A stretch of 64,000 nucleotides of DNA from Fulvivirga marina (GTDB taxonomy: Bacteria > Bacteroidota > Bacteroidia > Cytophagales > Cyclobacteriaceae). Below the pieces are notes generated by a model. The model worked only from the letters and a program-made list of their open reading frames with translations. It was not told where the DNA came from and made no database searches. The position numbers and the translations under genes are program-made. Of the stretch, positions 55,418 to 64,000 are shown one piece after another (position 1 is the stretch's first letter; each line of letters opens with the position of its first letter). Location: NCBI RefSeq assembly GCF_016775155.1, contig NZ_JAEUGD010000031.1, positions 1 to 64,000 of the forward strand. The letters are read 5' to 3'.

Positions 55418-57006
55418 TAGAGAGGGATGTTACCGTGTTTCTTTTTAGGTAATGTTGCCACCTTATTTTCCAGCATTTTAAAGGCTTTTATTAACTTGGC
55501 TCTTGTCTCCTCTGGCATAATTACCTCATCAATATACCCTCGGTGAGCTGCTCTGTATGGATTAGCAAACTTTTCGGTATAGTCATCAACCTTCTCCTGA
55601 AGTTTAGCCTCCGGATCACTGGCCTCAGCTATTTCCCTTTTAAATATTATTTCGGCAGCACCTTTTGCTCCCATTACTGCAATTTCTGCAGTGGGCCATG
55701 CATAATTCATGTCAGCTCCGATATGCTTGGAGTTCATCACATCATAAGCACCACCATAAGCCTTGCGGGTAATTACTGTAATTCTAGGCACAGTAGCCTC
55801 ACTAAATGCATATAATAGTTTGGCACCGTTGGTTATGATACCATTCCATTCCTGATCAGTTCCTGGCAAAAAACCAGGGACATCTTCAAGCACAAGTAAA
55901 GGAATATTAAAACAATCGCAGAAACGAACAAATCTGGCACCTTTGGTACTGGCATCAATATCCAATACACCTGCAAGGGAAGCTGGTTGATTGCCTACTA
56001 CTCCAATACTCCTACCCCCAATTCTGGCAAAACCTACAACGATATTCTCTGCAAAGTTTTTATGAACTTCCATAAAGCTATCAGAGTCAACTAGCGCCTC
56101 TACCACTTCCCTCATATCATAAGGTTGATTAGGGTTATCTGGAATAATGTCATTCAGAGCCGCTACAATTTCATCAGAATCACTTTCATATGCTTCTATA
56201 GGTGCGTCATCTTCACAGTTTTGCGGCATATAGCTGAGCAGCCTCTTTATATCATTTATACAAGCAACCTCATTTGGGCATGCAAAATGAGTTACTCCAC
56301 TTTTTGCACTATGCGCACTAGCCCCTCCAAGTTCCTCTGCTGTAACGGTTTCCTGAGTTACAGTTTTAACAACATTAGGACCTGTAACAAACATGTAGGA
56401 TGTATTCTCAACCATCAAGATAAAATCTGTAATAGCTGGTGAGTATACCGCACCTCCTGCACAAGGCCCCATAATAGCCGAGATTTGTGGCACCACTCCA
56501 GACGCCAATGTATTTCTGTAGAAAATGTCAGCATACCCCCCAAGGGAAACTACGCCTTCCTGTATTCTCGCACCTCCAGAATCATTTAAGCCTATTACTG
56601 GGGCACCATTTTTCATGGCTAAATCCATGATCTTTACGATTTTCTCTGCATGGGTCTCCGACAGCGACCCTCCAAAAACGGTAAAGTCCTGAGAAAACAC
56701 ATACACCAAACGTCCGTTTACTGTACCATAACCAGTAACCACCCCATCTCCCGGGTAATATTCTTTCTCCAGTCCGAAATCCTTACAACGGTGCATTACA
56801 AACTTTCCTATCTCCTCAAACGACCCTTCATCAAGAAGTAAATGAACCCGCTCTCGAGCTGTTAGCTTTCCCTTTTTATGCTGAGATTCAATTCTTTTTT
56901 CACCACCTCCAAGTAAGGCTTCTTTATTTTTATCGCCCAAAAGAGCGAACTTCTCCTTTTTTGTAGGCAACGTGTAAATAGGCTTTTTCTGTTTGTTATC
57001 CTCCAT
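55417..57006 (-). CDS. Acyl-CoA carboxylase beta subunit, propionyl-CoA type
   Basis: A 529-residue carboxyltransferase subunit from the ATG at 57006; a start at 57033 would overlap the promoter. Signatures: [77 protein letters not shown] and [33 protein letters not shown] and [19 protein letters not shown]. It makes methylmalonyl-CoA from propionyl-CoA with a biotin partner not in the window. It is coupled to the SDR gene. Confidence 0.93.
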   Translation of the reverse strand: MEDNKQKKPIYTLPTKKEKFALLGDKNKEALLGGGEKRIESQHKKGKLTARERVHLLLDEGSFEEIGKFVMHRCKDFGLEKEYYPGDGVVTGYGTVNGRLVYVFSQDFTVFGGSLSETHAEKIVKIMDLAMKNGAPVIGLNDSGGARIQEGVVSLGGYADIFYRNTLASGVVPQISAIMGPCAGGAVYSPAITDFILMVENTSYMFVTGPNVVKTVTQETVTAEELGGASAHSAKSGVTHFACPNEVACINDIKRLLSYMPQNCEDDAPIEAYESDSDEIVAALNDIIPDNPNQPYDMREVVEALVDSDSFMEVHKNFAENIVVGFARIGGRSIGVVGNQPASLAGVLDIDASTKGARFVRFCDCFNIPLLVLEDVPGFLPGTDQEWNGIITNGAKLLYAFSEATVPRITVITRKAYGGAYDVMNSKHIGADMNYAWPTAEIAVMGAKGAAEIIFKREIAEASDPEAKLQEKVDDYTEKFANPYRAAHRGYIDEVIMPEETRAKLIKAFKMLENKVATLPKKKHGNIPL

Positions 57007-57030
57007 TCTTCGATGTTTTTTTGAGAATTT

Positions 57031-57059
57031 CAAAGATAAATAAATTGAAACGGATTCAA
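57031..57059 (-). promoter_or_regulatory. Promoter for the propionyl-CoA carboxylase operon
   Basis: TATCTTTG (57031-57038) with TTG (57057-57059) at an 18-base spacing on the minus strand, matching the Bacteroidota TTG-N18-TAnnTTTG pattern. The ATG is 24 bases downstream. Confidence 0.7.
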
Positions 57060-57149
57060 GTGTTTATCCGTTTTTTTCAGTTCACCGATAGCTTTGTCAA
57101 ACGCCTTCGGTAATACCAAAACCGCACCTATCATTAATATTCATTTCTT

Positions 57150-57157
57150 TATATTTG
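57150..57157 (+). promoter_or_regulatory. Promoter -7 box for ppx
   Basis: TATATTTG fits TAnnTTTG, 16 bases before the ATG at 57174. A second box, TAGCTTTG, is at 57089-57096, so either or both may be used. Confidence 0.45.
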
Positions 57158-57173
57158 GCTAATTTTTTAAGAT

Positions 57174-58106
57174 ATGGCAGAAAACATTGCAATAATTGAT
57201 TGTGGCACAAATACCTTTCACTTGCTGGTGGTCAGGCAAAGTAATTCAGAATTTGAAACACTCCACAAGGAAAAAGTCTCAGTAAGGGTTGGTAAAGGAG
57301 GGATTAGCAAAAAACAATTAATGCCGGATGCCATAAACAGAGCAGCAAATACAATCCAGCATTTTAAAGACGTACTGACAGGCTTTGAAGTTGACCGCGT
57401 ATTTGCATTTGCCACCAGCGCATTTCGCAATGCGACTAATGGGGAAGAAACCAGAAAAATCATACTGGCTAAAACGGGGATTGATATTAAAATTATCTCA
57501 GGACCAAAGGAAGCTGAACTAATTTTTAGAGGTGTTAACTCCGCACTTGATATTGGGAATAAACCAGCGCTAATAATGGATATTGGCGGGGGAAGTGTCG
57601 AGTTTGTTATTGGTCAACATAACAAAATATTTTGGAAGCAAAGCTTTGAAATTGGAGCCCAGCGTCTTCTGGACCTGTTCCATAAGACCGACCCTATACA
57701 ATCTGAAGAAATAGCTAAGCTTGAAAATTATTTAAAAACAAATCTTGTGGAACTTGTTGTGCAAATCAAAAAATATAATCCTCAAGTTCTAATTGGCTCC
57801 TCAGGCACCTTCGATACATTAAGCGACATTTACTGTGAGGAGAACGGTTTTATAAAAAATGAGAATGATGGCGAAACCCCACTATCTTTGGAAGGGTATT
57901 TTAAAATACACCATAGTTTGCTATCAAAAGCAATGGGTGAAAGAATGAAGATTCCGGGCATGATTGAAATGAGGGTTGATATGATTGTAGTGGCATCTTG
58001 TCTCATCAACTTCCTACTTAAACTACACTCATTCAATGACATAAGAGTATCCACCTACGCATTAAAGGAAGGTGTTCTAGATCAGATACTTGAAGGGCAT
58101 TTTTAA
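57174..58106 (+). CDS. ppx: Exopolyphosphatase (Ppx/GppA family)
   Basis: A 310-residue enzyme of the ASKHA fold that removes phosphate from polyphosphate or pppGpp. Signatures: IAIIDCGTNTFHLLVVRQ near the start, VFAFATSAFRNATNGEET, ISGPKEAELIFRGVNSAL and MDIGGGSVEFVIG, all in the N-terminal two domains. It lacks the C-terminal HD-like domain of E. coli Ppx, so it is a short form. Its own promoter box is just upstream. The substrate preference cannot be told from sequence. Confidence 0.9.
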   Translation: MAENIAIIDCGTNTFHLLVVRQSNSEFETLHKEKVSVRVGKGGISKKQLMPDAINRAANTIQHFKDVLTGFEVDRVFAFATSAFRNATNGEETRKIILAKTGIDIKIISGPKEAELIFRGVNSALDIGNKPALIMDIGGGSVEFVIGQHNKIFWKQSFEIGAQRLLDLFHKTDPIQSEEIAKLENYLKTNLVELVVQIKKYNPQVLIGSSGTFDTLSDIYCEENGFIKNENDGETPLSLEGYFKIHHSLLSKAMGERMKIPGMIEMRVDMIVVASCLINFLLKLHSFNDIRVSTYALKEGVLDQILEGHF

Positions 58107-58137
58107 GCTATACGCTCGTATATTTCGATTATAATAC

Positions 58138-58145
58138 TAATTTTG
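58138..58145 (+). promoter_or_regulatory. Promoter -7 box for the Ldh-family gene
   Basis: TAATTTTG fits TAnnTTTG and lies only seven bases before the ATG at 58153, so the mRNA may be leaderless or nearly so. Confidence 0.45.
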
Positions 58146-58152
58146 CCTGCCT

Positions 58153-59229
58153 ATGGAGGAAATATTTTCAGTTGACAAACTAAGGGAATTTACAATCAAT
58201 ACTTTTTTGGCTATTGGCTGCTCAGAAGCAGATGCAGGCCTTGCTACTGACGTGCTAATAAAAGCAGACCTCAGAGGTATTGACTCACATGGAATTGCTA
58301 GACTTATAGGTTACGTAAGACTATGGGAAGCTGGCAGAATAAACCCTGCCCCAAAAATAAAAGTTGTTCATGAAACACCAAGTACTGCTGTCGTAGATGG
58401 AGACAGTGGACTTGGCTTGATAGTAGCTCCACAGGCTATGAATATTGCCATGGACAAGGCTGACCAAGTCGGCACAGGTTGGGTTTCTGTCAAAAACTCT
58501 AATCATTTCGGCATTGCTGGTTATCATGCAATGATGGCCCTGGAAAGAGATATGGTTGGCATGGCAATGACCAATGCTAGTCCGTTGGTTGCTCCTACCT
58601 TTGCAACAGAACGTATGCTAGGCACAAACCCTATTGCTGTTTCAATCCCCACAAAAGAACAGCCCCCTTTTGTAGCAGATCTCGCAACTACTACAGCTGC
58701 CAATGGAAAGCTTGAAATCCTTCAAAGAAAGGATAGTGAAGCTCCCTACGGTTGGATACAGGATAAAGCAGGAAACCCTTCAAAAGATCCCCACGAGCTA
58801 AAAAACGGCGGTGCGTTACTACCGCTAGGTGGAGATAGAGAACACGGCAGTCATAAAGGGTATGCTTTAGGTTCGATTGTAGATATATTCTCAGCGGTAT
58901 TCTCAGGTGCGAATTATGGTCCGTGGGCACCTCCCTTTGTAAGCTTTCTTCCCTTATCGGAGAATCCTGTTGGCGAAGGGCTTGGTCACTTTCTTGGAGC
59001 CATGCGCATAGACGCTTTCAGACCGGCAGATGAATTCAAGTCTCATATGGATAACTGGATTAGCCGATTTCGTTCCACTGAGGCCATTAAAGGAAAAAAA
59101 GTATTGATACCCGGTGATCCTGAAAGGGAAATAGAAGCCATAAGACAAAACGATGGTATTCCCCTGAACATAAATGTAGTTGAAGACTTAAAATCTGTCG
59201 CCAAAAAACTTAAACTTGAACAACTTTAG
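58153..59229 (+). CDS. Malate/L-lactate dehydrogenase family oxidoreductase
   Basis: A 358-residue NAD(P)-dependent 2-hydroxyacid dehydrogenase of the Ldh2/MDH2 type (not the classical Rossmann family). Matching stretches: DLRGIDSHGIARLIGYVRLW (active-site His), VDGDSGLGLIVAPQAMNIAM, VKNSNHFGIAGYHAMMALE, LGTNPIAVSIPTKEQPPFV, ALGSIVDIFSAVFSGANYGP and the C-terminal AIRQNDGIPLN. Malate, lactate, ureidoglycolate and sulfolactate enzymes are all known in this family; with the ComB-like gene elsewhere in the window, sulfolactate is possible but unproven. It converges with the outer-membrane protein gene, overlapping by three bases. Confidence 0.88.
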   Translation: MEEIFSVDKLREFTINTFLAIGCSEADAGLATDVLIKADLRGIDSHGIARLIGYVRLWEAGRINPAPKIKVVHETPSTAVVDGDSGLGLIVAPQAMNIAMDKADQVGTGWVSVKNSNHFGIAGYHAMMALERDMVGMAMTNASPLVAPTFATERMLGTNPIAVSIPTKEQPPFVADLATTTAANGKLEILQRKDSEAPYGWIQDKAGNPSKDPHELKNGGALLPLGGDREHGSHKGYALGSIVDIFSAVFSGANYGPWAPPFVSFLPLSENPVGEGLGHFLGAMRIDAFRPADEFKSHMDNWISRFRSTEAIKGKKVLIPGDPEREIEAIRQNDGIPLNINVVEDLKSVAKKLKLEQL

Positions 59230-59753
59230 AAAGAGAAATAAACTCTAAAGACCCAGGGTGAATCGTAAGGTCCGTCATTATTGTATGTGAGGTCATACAT
59301 AGCCAGTAAGTTAACAGCACCTCTGTTGCCTAAAGGTTGCGATATTCCTCCTCCCAATAAGAAGCGAGTAGCACTATCCCTATTATCCCTGTCATCCAAA
59401 AGATTAGAATCAAAATTTATATAATCATACTCAGCCTGGGCAAAAAACTGATCAATGCTATAGCGTGTAAAAACATTCCCTCCCCAAAGGTTATCTGATA
59501 TATCGTAATTTTTAAGCTTAACATATTGGTAAGTAACCCCCACCCCGGCAGACCACTGCTGAGTGATCATATACCCTACAATAGGAGATAGTGTAATATT
59601 TGTTTGCTGACTACTTCCTGAAAACCCCATGCCTCCACCAAAAAATATACGATCTTTAAAGGTAGGGTTGTTGTCAAAATCAACATCTTTCTGAGCCATT
59701 ACCAAACTACTGGCAAAACAGTAAAATAATATCAGGAGTATAAGCTTTTTCAT
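59226..59753 (-). CDS. Outer-membrane beta-barrel protein
   Basis: A 175-residue exported protein (signal peptide LILLILFYCFASSLVMAQ). The mature part is built from short alternating strands (RIFFGGGMGFSGSSQQTNIT, WSAGVGVTYQYVKLKNYDIS, FFAQAEYDYINFD) and ends in a C-terminal Phe (WVFRVYFSF), the classic signal for outer-membrane insertion. About eight strands are expected, as in OmpA/OmpX-like barrels. The ATG overlaps the ftsB-like stop by one base (TAATG), so it is coupled. No ligand or function is known. Confidence 0.82.
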   Translation of the reverse strand: MKKLILLILFYCFASSLVMAQKDVDFDNNPTFKDRIFFGGGMGFSGSSQQTNITLSPIVGYMITQQWSAGVGVTYQYVKLKNYDISDNLWGGNVFTRYSIDQFFAQAEYDYINFDSNLLDDRDNRDSATRFLLGGGISQPLGNRGAVNLLAMYDLTYNNDGPYDSPWVFRVYFSF

Positions 59754-60037
59754 TATTCTTCCACAACTACAAACAGATCTTCTGTATCCTTTTTCATGTA
59801 GTACTTTTCTCGAGCAAATTTTTCGAGCAACTCATCATTACTGAGTAGTTCCTCCCTATCTTTCTTTACTTCCTCGATTTTCTGAAGGTAATATGCTTTT
59901 TCATCCTCAAGAGTTTCAAGTTGATTTTTCAACTTTATTTGCGAAACAAGATCATTGGCATCAATAAACAACATCCAAACTAAAAAGAAAAAGCTGAATA
60001 AAAAGAAAAAGTTCTTCGTGAATTTAGGAAGTTTCAT
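59753..60037 (-). CDS. FtsB/DivIC-family septum protein
   Basis: About 94 residues from the ATG at 60037 (a GTG at 60043 would add two). One membrane helix lies at ~8-26 (NFFFLFSFFFLVWMLFIDAN), followed by a coiled coil (KNQLETLEDEKAYYLQKIEE, KKDREELLSNDELLEKFARE) and the family end EKYYMKKDTEDLFVVVEE. FtsB/DivIC links FtsL and FtsQ/DivIB at the division septum. It sits downstream of eno, a conserved neighbourhood in many bacteria, and upstream of an outer-membrane protein gene. Confidence 0.9.
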   Translation of the reverse strand: MKLPKFTKNFFFLFSFFFLVWMLFIDANDLVSQIKLKNQLETLEDEKAYYLQKIEEVKKDREELLSNDELLEKFAREKYYMKKDTEDLFVVVEE

Positions 60038-60091
60038 GACCACTGAAGTTAAAGAAATATACCCTTAATTTAATAAGATATTTTTAATGCT

Positions 60092-60137
60092 AAAAACAAA
60101 AAAGGCTTCCTTTGCAATGTTTGCAAGGGAAGCCTTT
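60092..60137 (-). terminator. Intrinsic terminator of eno
   Basis: AAAGGCTTCCTTTGCAA (60101-60117) pairs with TTGCAAGGGAAGCCTTT (60121-60137), one G-T pair, loop TGT. On the minus strand a T-rich tract follows (60092-60100). It is 14 bases past the eno stop. Confidence 0.88.
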
Positions 60138-60151
60138 GATATAAATATTAC

Positions 60152-61429
<1,278 letters not shown>

Positions 61430-61432
61430 CTA

Positions 61433-62539
61433 TTATTTAGATTTTATTAATTCAACAAATTGATCGAAAAGATAACGTGAATCATGAGGACCTGGGGAAG
61501 CCTCAGGATGATATTGTACAGAAAATGCCTTTTTTCCCATTACATGTATACCAGCTACTGTTTGGTCATTCAAGTGAATATGTGTTGCTTCAACTATATC
61601 AGAGCTTTCTACATCATCCGCAGAAATAGAAAAGCCATGATTTTGTGATGTGATCTCACAAAGTCCGGTTGTAAGATTTTTTACTGGGTGATTTAACCCT
61701 CTATGCCCATGGTGCATTTTATATGTGGTCACTCCACATGCCAGCGCTAGAACCTGATGACCTAAGCATATACCAAATAAGGGGTGATCATCCGCAAGTA
61801 TACTTTTAACCGTTTCCACTGCGTATGACATGGATGCAGGGTCTCCGGGCCCGTTGGAAATAAAATAACCATCAGGATTCCACTCTTTCATTTCCTCATA
61901 AGTAGTCTTTGCAGTAAAAACTTTGCAGTAAACACCCCTGGAAGCCAAGTTACTCAATATACTGGCCTTTACTCCCAAGTCAAGTACTGCCACTTTTACT
62001 GCTGATTGTTCATCACCTACAAAATATGGCTCCTTTGTAGATACTAATGATGACAACTCGAGTCCAACCATAGAGGGCACTTTACCCAACTCAGCCTGTA
62101 AGTCATGTCCCTCTAACTCTGACGAAATGATAGCATTCATGGCACCCTTACTCCTGATGTGCCTTACAAGTTTTCGTGTATCTATATCTGCAATTCCCAC
62201 AACATCATTACGTTCGAGATATTCCTGTAGACTTTCTGTTGCCAACTTTCGACTATACACATAAGAATAGTCATTGACAACTAAACCACTGATTTTAGGA
62301 GAATCTGACTCTTCTTCAACATCAAGAACTCCATAATTGCCTATATGACTATTAGTGTTAACGATAATCTGACCATAATAAGAAGGGTCAGTATATATCT
62401 CCTGATAACCGGTCATACCGGTATTAAAACAAATTTCCCCTCCTCGGGTACCTTTCTTGCCTATTGCGCTACCCTCGAATATTGATCCATCCTCTAGCAA
62501 CAAGTATGCCTTGTCCTTATGTTGTAACTTCATTTGCAT
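61433..62539 (-). CDS. carA: Carbamoyl-phosphate synthase small subunit
   Basis: A 368-residue glutaminase subunit that feeds ammonia to CarB for carbamoyl phosphate in arginine and pyrimidine synthesis. Signatures: FNTGMTGYQEIYTDPSYYGQ, SLQEYLERNDVVGIADIDTR, VLDLGVKASILSNLASRGV, SNGPGDPASM and the glutaminase triad Cys in GICLGHQVLALACG, His and Glu in YHPEASPGPHD. The N-terminus has two nearby Met; I take the first. carB is not in the window. The eno gene follows after six bases. Confidence 0.95.
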   Translation of the reverse strand: MQMKLQHKDKAYLLLEDGSIFEGSAIGKKGTRGGEICFNTGMTGYQEIYTDPSYYGQIIVNTNSHIGNYGVLDVEEESDSPKISGLVVNDYSYVYSRKLATESLQEYLERNDVVGIADIDTRKLVRHIRSKGAMNAIISSELEGHDLQAELGKVPSMVGLELSSLVSTKEPYFVGDEQSAVKVAVLDLGVKASILSNLASRGVYCKVFTAKTTYEEMKEWNPDGYFISNGPGDPASMSYAVETVKSILADDHPLFGICLGHQVLALACGVTTYKMHHGHRGLNHPVKNLTTGLCEITSQNHGFSISADDVESSDIVEATHIHLNDQTVAGIHVMGKKAFSVQYHPEASPGPHDSRYLFDQFVELIKSK

Positions 62540-62591
62540 ATTTTTAACCTTCTAAAGCCGTAGTGTTTTTAAAGCCTTGAAATTGGTGATA

Positions 62592-62599
62592 CAAAAATA
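62592..62599 (-). promoter_or_regulatory. Promoter -7 box for carA-eno
   Basis: TATTTTTG on the minus strand fits TAnnTTTG. It lies inside the T-rich tail of the rplQ terminator hairpin, so termination and re-initiation share bases. Confidence 0.45.
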
Positions 62600-62631
62600 A
62601 AAAAAGGGATTAGATATAAATCCAATCCCTT
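62593..62631 (-). terminator. Terminator behind rplQ
   Basis: AAGGGATT at 62604-62611 pairs with AATCCCTT at 62624-62631 around a 12-base loop, with a T-rich tract on the minus strand. It lies 24 bases after the rplQ stop and would end the rpoA-rplQ transcript. Confidence 0.75.
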
Positions 62632-62654
62632 CAATTTTATAACAATTTTCAATT

Positions 62655-63209
62655 TCACTTTTCTGATTTGCTATCTTCATTGCTATCAGCTTCCGGCTCT
62701 TCTACCTTCTTTTCTTTCTTAGCTTCTGGTTTTGGTGCCTTGGGCTTTTTTTCCTCTGGAGCCTCTGCGGCAGCAGTTTCTGACTTTTTACCTCCTCTAC
62801 GACTTCTCCTAGTCTTAGTCTTATCGGCTTTCTCCCCACCAAGCAATAACTCATTATAATCAACCAACTCTATAATACACATATCTGCATTATCCCCAAG
62901 TCTGTTACCAGTTTTTAAAATCCTAGTATATCCGCCTGGTCTGTTAGTGATCTTTTCGGCAACCTCATCGAACAAAGTTTTTACAGATTGCTTATCGTTA
63001 AGGTATGAGAATACAACTCTTCTAGAGTGAGTCGTATCTTCCTTTGCTTTAGTTAACAAAGGCTCAACATATTTTCTTAAAGCTTTTGCTTTGGCAACTG
63101 TTGTTGTGATCCTTTTGTTAAGGATCAACGAACTTGCCATATTAGAAAGCATGGCTTTTCTATGAGGAGCTGTTCTGCTTAAATGATTAATTTTTTTCCC
63201 GTGTCTCAT
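62655..63209 (-). CDS. rplQ: 50S ribosomal protein L17, long form
   Basis: A 184-residue ribosomal protein. The core is ~118 residues: [80 protein letters not shown] and [12 protein letters not shown] tail of ~65 residues rich in Lys, Glu and Ala ([33 protein letters not shown]) extends it, as I recall for many Bacteroidota L17 proteins. It is cotranscribed with rpoA, five bases upstream. Confidence 0.96.
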   Translation of the reverse strand: MRHGKKINHLSRTAPHRKAMLSNMASSLILNKRITTTVAKAKALRKYVEPLLTKAKEDTTHSRRVVFSYLNDKQSVKTLFDEVAEKITNRPGGYTRILKTGNRLGDNADMCIIELVDYNELLLGGEKADKTKTRRSRRGGKKSETAAAEAPEEKKPKAPKPEAKKEKKVEEPEADSNEDSKSEK

Positions 63210-63214
63210 TTTTA

Positions 63215-64000
63215 CTATTCTTCATCAAGTTTATACTTGGACAAGTCCATACCGAATGTCAAATTCTTGTCCTGAACCAACTGCTCAAGTTCTGCCAAAG
63301 ACTTCTTACCGAAGTTTCTGAATTTCATCATATCGGAAATTTCCAACCTTACAAGGTCTCCAAGAGTTTTAACATCAGCTGCTTTCAGGCAGTTATATGC
63401 TCTTACAGAAAGGTCAAGGTCATTAAGAGAAGTTTTCAAAAGTTTTCTCATGTGAAGCATCTCTTCGTCTACCTGCTCAATTTCTCCACCTTTGTCCGTC
63501 TCCAGTTCAATTGACTTATCTGAGAACAACATAAAGTGCTGAATCAAAATATGAGCCGCCCCTTCCAATGCCTTTTCAGGGTGGATAGACCCGTCAGTTT
63601 CTATATCAAGAACCAGTTGTTCATAATCAGTTTTTTGCTCAACCCTTGTATTTTCAATGCTATATTTCACATTCTTGATAGGTGTGAAGATGGCATCTAT
63701 AGGAATATATCCAAACACTTGCTCAGAAGGTTTATTTTCTTCAGCCGGCACATACCCTCTACCTTTCTCTACAGTCAACTCTACCTCCATATCAACCGAC
63801 TCATCAAGATTACAGATAACCAAATCAGGGTTTAGTATTTCAAAAGCTGACGTACCTTTAGCAATATCTCCTGCTTTGAGTTCCTTTTGATTCTTAACCG
63901 TAATAGTTATTTTGTTATCAAAAGACTCACCTACCTTCTTGAACCTAACCATCTTTAGGTTTAGAATGACTTCAGAAACATCTTCCACCACACCTTCAAT
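63215..64000 (-). CDS. rpoA: RNA polymerase alpha subunit, C-terminal part
   Basis: 261 codons are visible, beginning inside the N-terminal domain with [16 protein letters not shown] at the window edge; about 65 residues are missing. The N-terminal domain includes [27 protein letters not shown] and [20 protein letters not shown]. The C-terminal domain is present ([60 protein letters not shown]), with the DNA- and activator-binding surface. It is the first gene of the rpoA-rplQ pair here, normally part of the ribosomal protein operon. Confidence 0.97.
   Translation of the reverse strand: MEGVVEDVSEVILNLKMVRFKKVGESFDNKITITVKNQKELKAGDIAKGTSAFEILNPDLVICNLDESVDMEVELTVEKGRGYVPAEENKPSEQVFGYIPIDAIFTPIKNVKYSIENTRVEQKTDYEQLVLDIETDGSIHPEKALEGAAHILIQHFMLFSDKSIELETDKGGEIEQVDEEMLHMRKLLKTSLNDLDLSVRAYNCLKAADVKTLGDLVRLEISDMMKFRNFGKKSLAELEQLVQDKNLTFGMDLSKYKLDEE

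Overview
The window is a 64 kb piece of chromosome from a member of the Bacteroidota, most likely an environmental Cytophagales-type bacterium. The genus cannot be fixed from sequence alone. Evidence for this placement: Bacteroidota-type promoters with the -7 box TAnnTTTG in front of many genes; few purine-rich Shine-Dalgarno sites; RHS-type genes with DUF6443; a DAHP synthase fused to chorismate mutase; YfiR-like proteins; CHAT/TPR proteins; and paired acyl-CoA carboxylase beta subunits. No tRNA, rRNA, CRISPR array, integrase or transposase gene was recognised.

Layout. 1-7.6 kb (minus): three consecutive secreted RHS/YD-repeat genes that look like pieces of one larger wall-associated or toxin-like system. 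7.9-11.4 kb: a small accessory island between two related MITE-like repeats, holding a coiled-coil protein, an XRE regulator with a pair of probable operators, a TPR lipoprotein and an unlisted 53-residue lipoprotein. 11.4-18.5 kb (minus): aminopeptidase P, a YCF48-like propeller, dipeptidyl peptidase IV and a Cache-HAMP-GAF-PAS receptor. 18.7-25.4 kb (plus): thioesterase, PlsC-type acyltransferase, GatC, a large membrane TPR protein, GcvT and a ComB-like phosphatase. 25.4-27.9 kb (minus): MazG-like, Dtd, an NAD(P)-binding protein, DUF1232 and an unknown membrane-anchored protein. 28.0-32.6 kb (plus): sigma factor, membrane TPR protein, small HTH protein and a CHAT (caspase-like) TPR protein broken by two frameshifts. 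32.6-40.8 kb: IscA-like, FolB, DivIVA, WD40, phosphopantetheinyl transferase, redoxin, SirB1-like, a methylcrotonyl-CoA carboxylase-type subunit, MlaD and amidase. 40.8-43.6 kb: an LptD-like protein. 43.7-50.5 kb: LysS, proline dehydrogenase and a shikimate cluster (DAHP synthase/chorismate mutase, AroB, AroA). 50.5-57.0 kb (minus): a BtuF-like protein, three tandem YfiR-family genes, an M42 peptidase, an SDR and a propionyl-CoA carboxylase-type subunit. 57.2-64.0 kb: Ppx, an Ldh-family dehydrogenase, an outer-membrane protein, FtsB/DivIC, enolase, CarA, L17 and the end of RpoA.

The functional links are mostly housekeeping: envelope building (LptD, MlaD, amidase, DivIVA, DivIC), peptide and proline catabolism (DPP IV, Xaa-Pro aminopeptidase, M42, proline dehydrogenase), branched-chain/propionate carboxylation, aromatic amino-acid synthesis, and the conserved rpoA-rplQ and eno-ftsB neighbourhoods. 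The least explained parts are the sigma/TPR/HTH/CHAT locus, the MITE-bounded lipoprotein/XRE island, the split RHS genes and the YfiR triplet.
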